Origin: Magnolia sinica
Lineage: Eukaryota; Streptophyta; Magnoliopsida; Magnoliales; Magnoliaceae
Direction: 5' to 3'
NCBI RefSeq assembly: GCF_029962835.1
Contig: NC_080584.1
Span: 81,992,862 to 82,056,861, forward strand
Length of the DNA: 64,000 nucleotides
A model generated the notes under the pieces. The model did not search any database, was not told the origin of the DNA, and saw nothing but the letters and a program-made list of their open reading frames with translations. The position numbers and the translations under genes are program-made. This document shows, piece after piece, positions 37,650 to 50,300 of this stretch; within the stretch, counting starts at the first letter, position 1; the number at the start of each line of letters is the position of its first letter.

Positions 37650-38790
37650 GGAGATGTGTGACAGACAATGACGTCATCTCCTTTTGTCACTCTCAGGCCT
37701 ATGGTAGTCACTTTTCTGCTAAAAAGACCACGGCCAAGATTCTGCAGTGTGGCTTTTACTGGCCCACTATGTTCAGGGACACTCATGAGTTTTGCAAAGC
37801 TTGTGAGCGTTGTCAGAAATTGGGAGCATTGTCCCGTCGAAATATGATGCCTTTGAATCCCATTCTTATCATTGAAGCATTTGATTGCTGGGGCATCGAT
37901 TTCATGGGACCATTCCCCCAATCGTTTGGAAATCTGTATATTTTGCTCGCCGTGGATTATGTCACTAAATGGGTCGAAGCGATTCCGTGTCGAAAGAATG
38001 ACCATCGCACGGTCATTAAATTCCTAAAAGAAAACATCCTTTCTCGATTCGGAACGCCTCGAGCCATCATTAGTGATGGGGGCTCACACTTTTGTAATAG
38101 GCCATTCGAGAGTTTAATGAAGAAATACGGTATCTCTCATAAGGTGAGCACCCCATACCACCCACAGACAAGTGGGCAAGCTGAGATTTCTAATAGGGAG
38201 ATCAAACACATTTTGGAGAAAACGGTTAACCCTGACCGTAAGGATTGGTCAATTCGATTGACCGATGCCTTATGGGCTTACCGTACTGCTTTTAAAACCC
38301 CTATTGGAATGTCTCCCTTTAGACTCGTCTATGGGAAGGCTTGCCACTTGCCTGTAGAGTTGGAACATAGAGCCTACTGGGCGATCAAAAATCTAAATTT
38401 CAATTTGAACAACGCTGGCTCGCTACGCAAACTTCAGTTGAATGAACTTGAAGAAATCCGGAACGACGCATACGAGAATTCGAGAATTTACAAGGACAGG
38501 ATGAAGGCGTTTCATGATCAACATATTCTACGAAAATCATTCACGCCAGGCCAGAAAGTCCTTTTGTATAATTCTTGATTACATCTCTTTCCGGGTAAGC
38601 TTCGATCTCGTTGGACCGGCCCTTACATTGTTGTTACTGCTTATCCTCATGGGGCCGTCGAGATAAGAGATCCCGACAATGGCAAGGAGTTTAAAGTAAA
38701 TGGACATCGTTTAAAGCCATTTGTCGAGAAATTTGATTCAGAGGACATGTCCATGCCTCTGACTGATCCTGTTTACCAGGACTGATCTCC
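37650..38790 (+). mobile_element. Athila integrase region (fossil)
   Basis: Zinc-binding H2C2 part ends [20 protein letters not shown]. The catalytic core has [38 protein letters not shown] and [17 protein letters not shown]. The C-terminal part has [14 protein letters not shown] and VNGHRLKPF near 38587-38730. It would insert cDNA into the host genome. Confidence 0.92.
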
Positions 38791-39706
38791 TAGTCTGATG
38801 GAGGTATAGGTAGGTTTATCGCTTTCATAGGATTATGATAGTTGCTTTGGTCTGGTAGAAGACGTAAACTTAGCGCTCCTGGGAGGCAACCCAGCTCTTC
38901 ATTTCATTTCATTTTTATCATTAGTTAGTTCAATGTTTGTGGGTAACATTACTGCAAACCCTCACGAGACTACAACTCGTCCACTAGGGGTAACCTAGGG
39001 GTTTAAAGGCTTGTTGCATGCGCTAAATGCAATCGAGAGCACCTGCGAAAGTGGTATAGGTAGGATTTTATTTTTGTTAGTTCTGTGTCACTTTCTCTCT
39101 CGTGCTGACCGGATTCCATGCTGCGATCTCTTGGAAAGTCTCTCACGATTCATCATCCAGGTACTATCTTCCCTTCACTTTTTCTTTACTTTTGTTGTCC
39201 TATGCGCATTCCATACTCATATCTTTTACATCGAGGACAATGTAGCTTTTAAGTTGGGGGTGGGAGATTAGGTTACCTAATCAGTATGTCCTTGAGCAAA
39301 AATTGTGAAAATTTTTAAATTTTCTCTGGACTTTCTGGTGAATTCAAAGTGATTGGACGACCATCTTTGATTTAGAATTACAGGATATGGAATGTTGGTG
39401 ATTTACTGCTCTTGGATTCAGTTGCTTGCTAGATTTCACAGTTAAGTTTAATCCATGATTAGAAGTTGTAAACATTGATTGAGTCATGATTTCACATGTC
39501 ACATCTCGCTTACACATTAAGATTTCAGTCTGAAACTGAAGGGTTAATTTGGTGATCAGTAAGCATAGAAGGAACCAACTGGAACAATTGCCCGTCAAGA
39601 TCAATTAAAAGGAAGAGATACCGTTGAAAAAGGTTAGGCAAAGAATCTTCACTATAGGTTTGCTCCCTATAAGTGTGGACTTCATTCCCCTTCTTGGTTA
39701 TTAGTC

Positions 39707-39740
<34 letters not shown>

Positions 39741-40092
39741 AATGAAAAGATGATCTTTGAGGCAAGCTTTGGTTATTATGAATTCTCTTGTTGATTACCA
39801 ACGATACCCTGAAATAAAGAATTGAATATTAATGTTGAAAGTTGGGATTACACTTTACATCTGTGGAACTCAAGGTTTAGGATTATTTCTAATTAAGGGA
39901 CTAATACTTTGAATGAAGTTTATCGTGTGTTTGAGTCTAGGAGAGAGTAAGGCCCAACATTCATGAATTGTTGAATTCTGAATATCTAGATTGTTTTTCC
40001 AAATCACTCGAGTTCATAGAAATTCTCCTGTAATTCTCAACTTATTTTTCGCATACTTTGCTCGGGACTAGCAAAATGCTGGTTGGGGGTTG
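38791..40092. other. Athila 3' internal region
   Basis: No envelope-like reading frame is recognisable here, although some Athila elements have one. Contains an A-run at about 39711-39738 and two polypurine-like phrases, TTTTAAGTTGGGGGTGGGAG near 39248 and GGTTGGGGGTTG directly before the 3' LTR. The second is the probable plus-strand primer by position. Confidence 0.65.
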
Positions 40093-42320
40093 TGTTGAGG
40101 GTCAAATATTGCATATCAGACCCATTCATTGCATGGATTTACAAGCATGACACTGTTTAATAGCCTAATTTAATTGAATTTGTGATGCAGGGCGTCTTTA
40201 TGAGCTTGGACTGGGAAAGGACACTAAAAAGCATGGATTTACCGATCTGATGACACTAAAGCAGGGGACGGACTCCAGGGGATAAAGATCGAAGAAATTA
40301 CACTCCAGGGATCTGAGAAAATCGAGAAACTGAAGCTCAAGTGGCCTGGAAAGTGTCCAGAATGCAAGATCATAGGGTTCCCACCATCTGATCAGTTCAG
40401 AACTCCATACGTGGCTTGAGGACCATAAATGAACCGTACACGTAAAATTTCATCCATTGGATCGTTGTGGAAGTGGCCCAACGGACAGATCAGCCCACAA
40501 ATTACTGATTTGGGGCCCACCTGATCTTTGGATACACCTCATCTGCGGTCACAACGCCTTAAATCAAGTGAGGAACTAGATGGACGGTGCAGATTTCTCG
40601 CAAACTTCATAAGTGGACTACATATGAGACGAGTGTGCACAGGGCACATGCGCATGAGAAGTACACCGGACGGAGAGTCCGGTCAAACGGAGGACTGACC
40701 GAATCCTGTTTTTAAAAGGAAACAGCGTCAGACGCTGTTTCGCCGGGTGATCATCAGTGGGCCCCACTTGCTCTTCAAAAGATTAATCTGAACCTTTCAT
40801 CATATTCCCAGGGTCCATGTTACCATGGCCTAGGTGGATGAATGACAAAAGACACCGGATATCGATTTTTGAGCGTTAAAACAGACGACTGACGGCTGAA
40901 TGATAGCATCCATGGACCACACCGATTTGGACCCAAAAACAGCAATTCCCGACTGAAATTCCGAGGGGAAACCAGTGGACGGTGTGGATTTCCTTGATAA
41001 GCTACTTGTGGACCCCACCATCGTCACAGCGTGACGATACGCAGGCCCTATTTTTGCGCCCGGTTTTTGCGGCAAATTGTGCGCTCGTGGGGCTGATCGG
41101 ACGGACGATCTGAACCGTCCATCATGAAGGTTTGCTCGAAAGCTCCCAGAGGACGTTGTCCTTTTGGAAGGGAAGCAAAGAAGAAAAATAGGGGAAGACT
41201 CCGATCTAGCTGCTGTGCGTAAACGGCGTCTCCGCAGCCAAGTCGTTCGCGGACTCCGGCCTTCCGCACAACCTCCTGCTCTATATGAGGGAAGAACAGG
41301 ATTCGGAGAAGGGGAAGAGTTGGTGTAGAGGAGCAACTACGGTTGGAACGTGAGGATAAAAGAAAAGAAGAGAAAATAGGGAGTTTAGGGGGCTGCTGTG
41401 GAGAACGTGGGAAGGAAAACGGATTGGCTGCCGAACGTGGAGCAGTTGCTGCTGCTGTGCACGATCAGGGATTGAAGGATCTTGGGTTGGAAAAGAGGCT
41501 ACTGCTGAACGTGATTGCTGCTGCACGAGGGAGGAAAGGAACAAACGTAAAGCGGTTCTTGTTCTCTCTTTCCTTCTTTTCCTTTTCTCTCCCTGTTTTA
41601 TTTTTATTTTGCCGTTTTAATCAACCATTCATGTGCAGCTAATCCTCTTAGCTAGGGCTAAGAGGTGAAGCTTGTAGTCTGATGGGAGAAACTTTGCTGG
41701 TGCCTATTGTTTAGATGGACTGATATTGATTTTTGTTCAAATTAAAAAGGGTACTTTCAGTTATTTTTAAGGGTTTGTTGTGACTGAAATTACAATGGAT
41801 CTGCGATGATTTTGAGTATTTCTTTCTTCCTTTTGATGCTCATGACATCAGGAAGCCCTGTTGTTCATCATGGCTCCATGGGCATGGTAGGATGACAGTA
41901 CCCTTCCTGATCTTCATGGCATGTTGATTGATTGATAATTAGATTAATTCTGTTGTTTGCTTTGTCTCCTGGGCATGGTTTAGTGATGGAATCCATTCTA
42001 ATTCATCCATTCTTCATCTTTTGAAACCTATATCAATGGCAGTACAGTAAATTCTCATAATTTGTGATCCTGGCATACGATCTCCCTGATCTCTACAAGT
42101 GGATCCTCTGAATCCCTAGTTCCCTTTCTCTGAATTCCTGAAAGTCTTAGATAATTCTTCCACAATTATTCCTTAAATTATATTTGGTTTAAATCACATC
42201 TTAGTCTAGTTCTAGTTCTACTTGGTTTCAGATAACGTACAGGTATCAGTCCCTGTGGATTCGACCTCGGTCTTACCGAGTTTATTACTACATCACAACC
42301 CTGCACTTGGGGTGTGAACA
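40093..42320 (+). repeat. Athila 3' LTR
   Basis: About 2,228 bp, nearly identical to the 5' LTR except for clusters of differences near 40277-40345, 41040-41060 and 42235-42250. The TATA-like CTCTATATGAGG recurs near 41280. CACCC follows. Confidence 0.93.
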
Positions 42321-42769
42321 CACCCTAGAAGATTTTTGGGGTTTTCCCCATCCATGGCGATGCTCATCATCTGAATGGTTTGCACCACTCAACCATGGAT
42401 ACACGTAATACCCTTTTTATCATAAAGCTGATGTTGATCGGGGGTTGTTGAGAGCATTTTCGACCCTTGGATCTCCAACGGAATCAAGAAAGCGGAAAAG
42501 AAGAAGAAGAAGAAGAAGAAGAAGAAGATTAAGAAGAAGAAAGAGATGCACTCACCTTGTCGAGATTGGGCGACATCAGGTGGACCGTGGACGTTCGGGC
42601 AGCGTTTGGGTAGTAGTATGCCGTAAGTGGTGGTGGCCCACCTCTAATTGATGTTGCTCGTCGTCGGCGGGAGTGCGGCGAGTAGCGGGCTGGGTGGGGG
42701 AGAGATAGAGGAGAAAGGGAAAGCGAGAAAGCGAAAGGTGCGGGTGGGGTAGGTAGGGTATTTACTTTT

Positions 42770-42770
<1 letters not shown>

Positions 42771-42846
<76 letters not shown>
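42771..42846. repeat. (AT)n microsatellite
   Basis: About 36 AT repeats inside the right half of the hAT-like element; likely to form hairpins and to vary in length. Confidence 0.95.
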
Positions 42847-42852
<6 letters not shown>

Positions 42853-43105
42853 TAATAACCTATTTCTAATCGAGCCGAGTGGAGCTCGAGTTCGAGTTTC
42901 AAGTTGAGTCGAGTCGAGTTAAAATGACCCATGGTCGAACTCGGCTCGAACTCAACTCGAGCTAGATTATTTAAGCTTGACTTAGCCCAACTCAGCCATT
43001 CAAGCCGAGTCAATCCAAGCTCACTCGAGCTAAGTCGAGCGAGTTAATCGAGCTAGCTCGACTCGTGAACAACCTTAGCAACCGAGGCTAAAAGTCTGTA
43101 CTTTG

Positions 43106-43619
43106 GGTTGTGGCTTTTGCGTTTTCTCAATTACATCAGATCTTTTATTCAAGTCACAATACAAAATAAAATTCAAATATTTTAAGGCCTAATTGAGTTT
43201 CATCGACTTAATGCAAAGATAATCTACAATCTCAAAATAGAGCTAATCACAGGTTCACCGGGCTAGAAATAATCTATTGATCTAAATGCATCTTTTACGC
43301 TGCATTTTGAAACACACTTGACTTGGATTACAATTGTTTAGTGCAATTAGGTGGCAATGACCGAATTGTATCAACGGTTAGTGTTATTCATAATGGAGTA
43401 CAAATTGCAATTAAATTTCTTTCTAGTTGAACTTAGAGTAATGATCACACAATACAAATATTATGATAGTTTCAAATTGGTCATTTCAACTTCACTGAAA
43501 TGATTATTGCATTTCTAGATGATAGCATGTCCAAACACAACCATAGTCTTGCATATAATCTCACCTTGAGCTATCCTCAAACTGTCCATACATATTAACA
43601 TTTCGGTATCCTTCCTGCG
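43106..43619. other. No recognisable gene
   Basis: AT-rich. A decayed MITE-like unit with TGCATTTTGAAACACACTTG at the left and ATGTCCAAACACAACCAT at the right (about 43301-43545) resembles the small MITEs of CACTA-1. Otherwise nothing. Confidence 0.45.
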
Positions 43620-45413
43620 GATGCTTCAGCTCCTTTAGTAGGTTTCTCAACCAAATTCCCTCACAGAAAGTGGACGATGCTGCCACGTACTCTCCTTCAC
43701 ATGTGGACAGGGCGATCACACTCTGCTTCTTTGAATTTCATGTGAAAGCAATCGTTCAAATTAGAATACATAGCCAGTGGTACTCTTTCTTTCATCTTGG
43801 TCACCTCCCCAATCACTGTCTGAGTATCCATACAGTATTGCTTCATTATCGTATGGATAAAAAAGACCGAATTCCACTGTTCCTTTGACATACCTGAGGA
43901 TTCTTTTTGCAGCTAGCCAGTGTGATTCTTATGGTGCTTCCATGTACCTACTTAGAAGCCCAACACTGTAGACGATATCCGACCTTGTGATTGTGAGGTA
44001 CCTTAGGCTTCTAATCAGACTCTTGAACATAGTCGGGTCAACGCTGCTTCCTTCTCTATCCTTTGTCAGTTTTAAGCCCGTTGCTATAGACGTGTTTACG
44101 ACATTGCAATCGGCCATCTTGAACTTTTCAAGCAATTCTTTGGCATACTTCTTCTGAGATATATAGATGACATCATGTTGTTGCTTCACTTCAATGCCCA
44201 GAAAAAAGGACATCAGACCTCTGTCGGTCATCTCGAACTCCTTAAACATGACCTTCTTAAATTCGTTAAACATCGGTCGGCTATTTCCTGTAAACAGCAA
44301 ATCATCAACATACAGGCATGCTATAAGCATATTGCCATGAGCATTCTTCTTGATGTAAACTGCATGCTCATATGGACATTGGGTGAAGCCATTTTCTTGA
44401 AGATAGTTATCGATGCGTGCATTCCAAGTTCGTGAAGCTTACTTCAACCCATAAAGGGCTTTCTTCAGTCGACACACCTTGTGTTCCTCTCCCTGCATAA
44501 CAAAGCCTTCAGGTTGGTCAACATAGACCTCTTCTTTCAGAATTCCATTCAGGAATGCAGATTTCACATCCAGTTAGTAGATCATCCAATTGTGATGGGC
44601 TGCAAGGGAGATAATCATCCTTACAGTGTCAAGGCGAGCAACAGGAGCGAAGACTTCTTCATATTCCACCCCGTACTTCTGTTTATAGCCCTTTGCTATG
44701 AGCCTTGCCTTGTAGCAATCGATCTCACCATCAACATTTCTCTTGATCTTGTACACCCATTTGATGCCAATAGTTTTCTGGCCATTAGGAAGCGTAGTTA
44801 GCTCCCATGTGTCATTTCTCTCAATGGCATGAATTTCTTCTTTCATAGCAATTCTCCAACATTCTTCTTTTATGGCCTCCTGAAATGTCAGAGGCTCATG
44901 ATCTGCATACAGACAGAAAAGATTGACCTCTTCAATTTGCTCATAGATATCACTTAACTTTTTTATTTTTATAGGTGCCATGGGTGAGGACAAGCTAGCC
45001 AAATTTTGACTTGATGGAGTACTTTCAGGAGTGATGGAATGTACTCCTGGACTTCTGTGTACTGATGATGAGGCCGAAGAAGGTGTTGCGGGCATTTGCT
45101 CTTGACAGTCATACCTTTCTTCATGTTCTTCTGTTTCGACTAGAATATCTTTGGTCGATTCTTCATCGTTCCATTTCCAAGCTTCTTCCTCACTAAAGAC
45201 CACATCTCTACACACCACTACTTTATTGGTTAGTGGATTGTAGAGCTTGTAGGCTTTAGATCATTCACTGTATCCGATGAAGATGCATTTTTCACCCCGA
45301 TCATCATGCTTCCTTCTTCTTACTTCTGTAACTTGAGCGTAGGCGACACACCTAAAGATCCTTAAGTGCACCACGCTCAGTTTGTAGCCACTTTATGCCT
45401 CCTGTGGTGTCAT
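43620..45413 (-). mobile_element. Ty1/copia fossil, integrase end to RNase H
   Basis: Minus-strand pol parts in order: integrase C-terminal phrases RVFGCVAYAQVTEVRRRK and GEKCIFIGYSE; the linker; RT with EEIHAIERNDTWELTTLP, GIKWVYKIKRN and YKARLIAKGYKQKYGVEYEE; the YVDDLLFTG active site; SFFLGIEVKQQ; then RNase H with ATRSDIVYSVG-like wording and YSDSDWGGD. No LTRs are seen. The copy is broken in several places and old-looking, and its integrase side is cut off at 45413 by the left end of CACTA-2. Confidence 0.9.
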
Positions 45414-46117
45414 CACTACCAAAAAATGAGCAAAGGCTACGAACTATGATAGTTTTTGGCTACGGATATAGACCGTAGCTATATTGCTACGGCTTAAGTC
45501 CGTAGCTAAAAATAATCGAACTATAACTAAAAGCTAACACCTCCACTCGTACCTACAACCTGAGACGACCCCATAAGGGACTCTATGATGCACATTAAAA
45601 TATGTGTGCTCCATCTAATACGTCTATTCATTTTGAAAGAGCATTTTTGGGCAAGAGCCCAAAAAAGGAAGTAGTTCGAAGGCTCAAGTGGACCACATAG
45701 TAGGAAACAGTGGAGATTAATTACCTACCATTTATCGATGGAGTGGTTCAAGTCGACCTTCGAATTTCCTATATTTTGGGGTCAATCCCTATAAAAAAGA
45801 TTAAAAAATTAATGGACGGAGTGGATATATGAAATGTATCATAATGGATCCCACAAAACCGCCCTTGAGAGGGTTATTTGTCCATGACCATCAAAACTGT
45901 ATGCAGGATGTGCGGTGAACTGCTATGGTCCATGGCTTTTAGCTACGGATTAAAACCGTAGCTAGACCGTAGCAGGTAAAAATGCGAAAACTCTTACTTT
46001 GCTGTCCTTTTTCTTTTCCCCCCTTGCACGAAATCTTTCATCTCCCTCCACGCCAAACCCATTCTGCGTCCATCTCACGAAACCCTTCATTTCCCTCCAC
46101 TCCAAACCCATTCTTTG

Positions 46118-46161
<44 letters not shown>
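45414..46161 (+). mobile_element. CACTA-2: left end, sister of CACTA-1
   Basis: Begins CACTACCAAAAAATGAGC then AAAGGCTACGAACTATG, with CCGTAGC/GCTACGG clusters at about 45437-45510 and 45940-45975. The spacer phrases CATAAGGGACTCTA, CTCCATCTAATAC and AATGGACGGAGTGGATATAT, and the following pyrimidine-rich leader with (CT)n (46126-46159), match CACTA-1 in order. It sits in the copia fossil. The left side is interrupted at 46161 by a TG...CA insertion and resumes at 52235. No right end is visible before 64000. Confidence 0.85.
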
Positions 46162-46162
<1 letters not shown>

Positions 46163-47801
46163 GTAAGACCCGTATCCTAGCCTGTACTATTCCGTAGGCT
46201 TCCGCAGTCATCCCGGTCGAATTTCGGCGACCTGTGATTGGTAATCGGCCTTTACGCGCGACCCTGAGATGTGTTTTGTATGTCTGAGTCGGCTCGACCC
46301 GAGACTTATACCAGTGCGACCGCGCCGTCGTCGCGGTTCCAACGCCGCATCTCGCTCGCTGAGGCGATACCCATGCCAGGATATGTGGGCCTGCGTTCAG
46401 TTCGAGGAAAATGCCGCCCGTTGCAATCCCGAGAATCCATCACATCAATCCCATCAACCACATCAATCAAGTACACATCACTCCCATCACTCACACCCAT
46501 CCCCAAGTACAACCACCCCCCTTAAAGTCAACTCTCTCCCTTACACAAGTACACCCCATCACCATCACTTCTCTCTCATCATCTCTCTCTCTCTCATTTT
46601 CCCAAGCATGGAATCGTCCATGGCATTCCATGAGAGAGAAACTAGTGTGGCCCCCTTCCTACCACCTAATCCAACCCTTGGATCATCATCTCAACCGTCG
46701 AAATTGTTCCCTTGGGGTTCTAGATTGCATAGGCGGAAGAAGGAATAGAAGATCAAAGGTGGGTGCTTCTTTCTCTTCCTCTCTCTCCCTCTATCTATTG
46801 TTTTGTGTGATGATGTGGCCGTGTGGCCCACTCGGATGGATCCCATCATGAAGCATGTATTCTATCCAAGCCATATGTAGGTGGGATCCACTTTATATAT
46901 GTGTTGTATCCACAACATCCAGCCATTTGGTGGCCCCCATGTGGCACATTTGTAGGTGGGGTCCACCTTATATGTATGTGTTTCCCAAACCGTCCAGCGT
47001 CCAGGGACGCTGGACGTGGCTGAAGAGTGAAGTGTGAACCGAGGGTACCGTCCAACCAATGGAAATACAAAATAAATTTTGAATGTAAACTTTAGGGTGG
47101 GTTGCTCATGCAGGCCCCACCTTAAGGTAGGGCTTTGATCCACTCTGTCCATCATGTTTCCCACCTCATTTTAGGCGTTGAGTCGAAAAATGAGGCCAAA
47201 CCGACTTACTGATGGGCCATACCATATCAAACAGTGTCTTTCACCATTTAAATTCACTCAATTTTTCCTATACGCTTGAAGATGTCCAATATTGGACTTG
47301 ATGGACTTGTCATGGGCTGTAGAAATCAATGGGCGGGGTGGATTCTTCCGATGTGGGCCCCATGTATGAAAAACCTCAGAAAAATGAGATTTTCAAAAAA
47401 AAAAAAAAAAACAAAGGCGTCAGCGTGAAAATGGGCAGGACCCACGGCTCCAGCCATGGGCCCCACCATGATGTATATTTGTCATCCAACCCGCTCATAT
47501 GGTGGGCCACTTCCAACAGCGGGCCCCCTCTAAAAATCAGCCTCATCCAATGCTCAGGTGGCCCACGTCAGAAGAAACAGTGGGATTGAACGTATACTAT
47601 TGAAACCCATTTTGGGTCCACAGATGTTTTGGAATCAATATCAAATTTGTTTTTACTCTTCATCAAGGTCTGTGGACCTTATCAATGGGTTGGATGGCGT
47701 ATAGACGTTATAGTGGGCCCCATGTGGAACCCACCGGTGATGTATATGTTTGGCTTGCACTGTCCACACCTGGACGGTGGGACCACCCACGTCTGGGGCT
47801 G

Positions 47802-47847
<46 letters not shown>
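47802..47847. repeat. (GT)n microsatellite
   Basis: About 23 GT repeats, followed by an AT-rich stretch with TATATTATA and TTATATTACATTATATTATA words. Within the probable solo LTR. Confidence 0.93.
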
Positions 47848-47849
<2 letters not shown>

Positions 47850-48480
47850 TATATTGTATATATTATAAATTTCATATATAGATTTTATATTACATTATAT
47901 TATATGTACATGATTGTGGGCCTTCATGGGACCCACCATAATGCATGTGTTGCATCCAAGCTGTCCATCCATTTTGAAAGCTCATTTCATGGCATGAGCT
48001 AAAGAATGAGTCAGATCCATAGGTCATGTGGACCCTGCCCTTGATGCATGTGTTGCATCCAAACCGTCCAACTATTTGGCAAGCTTGTCTTAACAGGCTT
48101 GAGACTAAAAAAATAAGTCAGATCTAAAGTTTAAGTGGACCCCACCATTCAAGGTAGTGGACAATGACGTCCACCGCACAAAATTTCTAAGGGCCATGCG
48201 AGTTTCCTATTAAGCTGATATTTGTCCTACTTCATCTATCATTACGATAAATTATGAACATGTTGGATGGGAAACATATGTTATGGTGGACATTAGGAAC
48301 TTAAATGGTGGAAATCATTACCACCACTTTTATTTGGGTGTGGCCCGTTTGATATACATGGGGCCCATTGGTATGGCCCATTTGATGTACGTATGACCAT
48401 GTGAGGGGGAGGCCATCTTGATGTGTTGTGGCCCGTCCAGTGGGGGCCCATCTTAATGTATAGGAGGCCCATGTTATGAG

Positions 48481-48970
48481 GCCCACTGTGATGTATTTTG
48501 TGGCCCATTTGTCGGGCCCACTTTGATGTATTTTGTGGCCCAATTGTCGGGCCCACTTTAATGTATTTTGTGGCCCATTTGTCGGGCCCACTTTAATGTA
48601 TTTTGTGGCCCAATTGTCGGGCCCACTTTGATGTATTTTGTGGCCCAATTGTTAGGCCCACTTTGATGTATTTTGTGGCCCAATTGTCGGGCCCACTTTA
48701 ATGTATTTTGTGGCCCATTTGTCGGGCTCACTTTAATGTATTTTGTGGCCCAATTGTCGGGCCCACTGTGATGTATTTTGTGGCCCATTTATCGGGCCCA
48801 CTTTGATGTATTTTGTGGCCCAATTGTCAGGCCAACTTTAATGTATTTTGTGACCCATTTGTCAGGCCCACTTTAATGTATTTTGTGGCCCAATTGTCGG
48901 GCCCACTGTGATGTATTTTGTGGCCTATTTGTCGGGCCCACTTTGATGTATTTTGTGGTCCATTTGAGGT
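48481..48970. repeat. 35-bp minisatellite, about 14 units
   Basis: Units start GCCCACTTTGATGTATTTTG and continue TGGCCCA(A/T)TTGTCGG at 48481, 48516, 48551, 48586 and onward every 35 bp to about 48936. Two versions (CCAATT and CCATTT) mostly alternate, suggesting a 70-bp higher-order unit. Repetitive minus-strand peptides here are artefacts. Confidence 0.92.
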
Positions 48971-49319
48971 GCCCATCTTGATGCATGCACTCCTTATTCA
49001 CATCGTCCAGCAGCTACTGGACAGTGGGGCCCTCCCTATTATACGTTTATTATATGTGTTGTATAAGTATACCGTCCATATGCAGTATGAGCCAGCACGA
49101 TGTATTTATTTATCCACACCGCCCAATCTCTGGACGTGGGATGTGGAACCCGTGCAACATATGTATTTCATTCCCTGCAGTCCATCTGTGTAAGGTCCAC
49201 CTTGATGCATCCGTTGTACACATGGATCCCTCATGATATATATAAGTTTTTATATCCATACTGTCCAACTATTTGGACGGGATGCACCAAGATGTATTTT
49301 TATCCACGTCATCCAGGGT

Positions 49320-50300
49320 AGGCAGCCCATTATGATATATATCAGGGCCCATGGGTTGAGGCCCATTGAGATGTATTCAAGGCCCTTGGGTTAAGGCCCA
49401 TCGAAATGTATTTAGAGCCCATGAGCAGAGCCCACCTTATATATTCTATCCTAACCGTCCAGATCATAGAGGACTAGCTTCGATGTATGTTTTATCCACA
49501 CTGTCTGTGGGATGAGTGACCCACTAGATGTATGCATGCTATATCCACACTAACCATCTAGTGGGGCCCATCTGCTGCATGTACAGGGCCTACCTATTGT
49601 GCATTTGTGCGGCCATTTGATGCAACCCACTTGATGTGTACGAGGCCCATTAGTGCGGCCCATTGATGCAAGGCCTATTGAGACATGTATTGGGCCCATG
49701 ACGCGTGACCCATTTGATGCTTATAAGACCCATGGGTAGGGCTCGCATGTTATGTATTTGAAGCCCATGAGCAGGGCCCACCTAAGGTTTATATATGGGC
49801 CCCATTAATGTGGCCCACTTGTATTTGAGGCCCACGGGTTGCGGCCCATGGGTCGTGGCCCATTGTGATGTATACTCGGCCCATACGTCGTGGCCCATTG
49901 AGATGTGTTTCCGACCCATTTAGTAAGGCCATTGTGAAATGTTCCTGCTCATGTGATGAGGCCCATCGAGATGTATTTCTGGCTCATATGATGCGGCCCA
50001 TAGCGATGTGCATTAGGCCCATGTGATGCGACCCACTTGATTTATGAGACCATTCTGTAAGGTCATGGGCCTATTATATGTTTGGCCCTATGTGGGCCAC
50101 TCGTTGGGAACAATATTGATTAGATGTCCACACTGTGGCCTTCCCTTAGGCCTTGATCGGCCGATTACCTAATACCGATCGAGGCTGATTAACGATTCTG
50201 ATTTGTCTTGGCTGATTGCCTAATATCGATCGAGGCCGATTACCGATTTTTGATTGCCGAGGCCGATTTTGATTGCCGAGGCCGATTGTCGAGACCTATA
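49320..50300. repeat. Degenerate GGCCCAT..GATGTAT repeats and GCCGAGGCCGATT words
   Basis: Loosely spaced GGCCCAT/GATGTATT phrases continue the minisatellite in decayed form to about 50050. Around 50157-50290 the words GATCGAGGCCGATTACCGAT and TTGCCGAGGCCGATT repeat. The phrase pairing TTGGG.(A/G)CAAT.TTG with ATGTCCACA.TGT appears at about 50105 and 50498, a duplication of about 390 bp spacing. Confidence 0.65.

Larger units (their letters stand above)
30431..42320 (+). mobile_element. Athila-clade Ty3 LTR retrotransposon, complete-ended fossil
   Basis: Two long terminal repeats start TGTTGAGGGTCAAATATTGC and end GTGAACA. Both flanks carry CACCC (30426-30430 and 42321-42325), the 5-bp target duplication. 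Total length is 11,890 bp. The interior has gag, protease, reverse transcriptase with RNase H, and integrase regions in the usual Ty3 order. The RT phrases FMDDFSVYG and [18 protein letters not shown] are typical of Athila. The coding part is broken in a handful of places, so it looks non-functional. LTR divergence outside two clusters is only about 1% by eye, so the insertion is young, perhaps some hundred thousand to a couple of million years depending on the host's rate. Confidence 0.95.
29945..43077. mobile_element. hAT-like element, interrupted by the Athila insertion
   Basis: The left end TAGAGGTGGGCATCGAG and the right end (minus strand TAAGGTTGTTCACGAG) are alike, and both ends are packed with GAGCCGAG, GAGTCGAG and GAGCTCGAG subterminal words (29956-30140 and 42868-43060). 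Flanking 8-mers GTAACCGC (29937-29944) and GCAACCGA (43078-43085) match at 6 of 8 positions and fall inside a CACTA-3 repeat unit, as expected for a hAT target duplication. Without the Athila insert it is about 1.2 kb. A (GAA)n run (42501-42541) and a long (AT)n run lie in its right half. No transposase is recognisable. Confidence 0.7.

Noticed and set aside
38791-40092. Envelope-like gene of Athila
   Set aside because: No long frame, signal peptide or transmembrane pattern is visible in this stretch.
48293-48788. Minus-strand repeat protein with GPDNWATKYIKV-like units
   Set aside because: It is the translation of the 35-bp minisatellite, whose period of 105 bases in frame makes a regular peptide.
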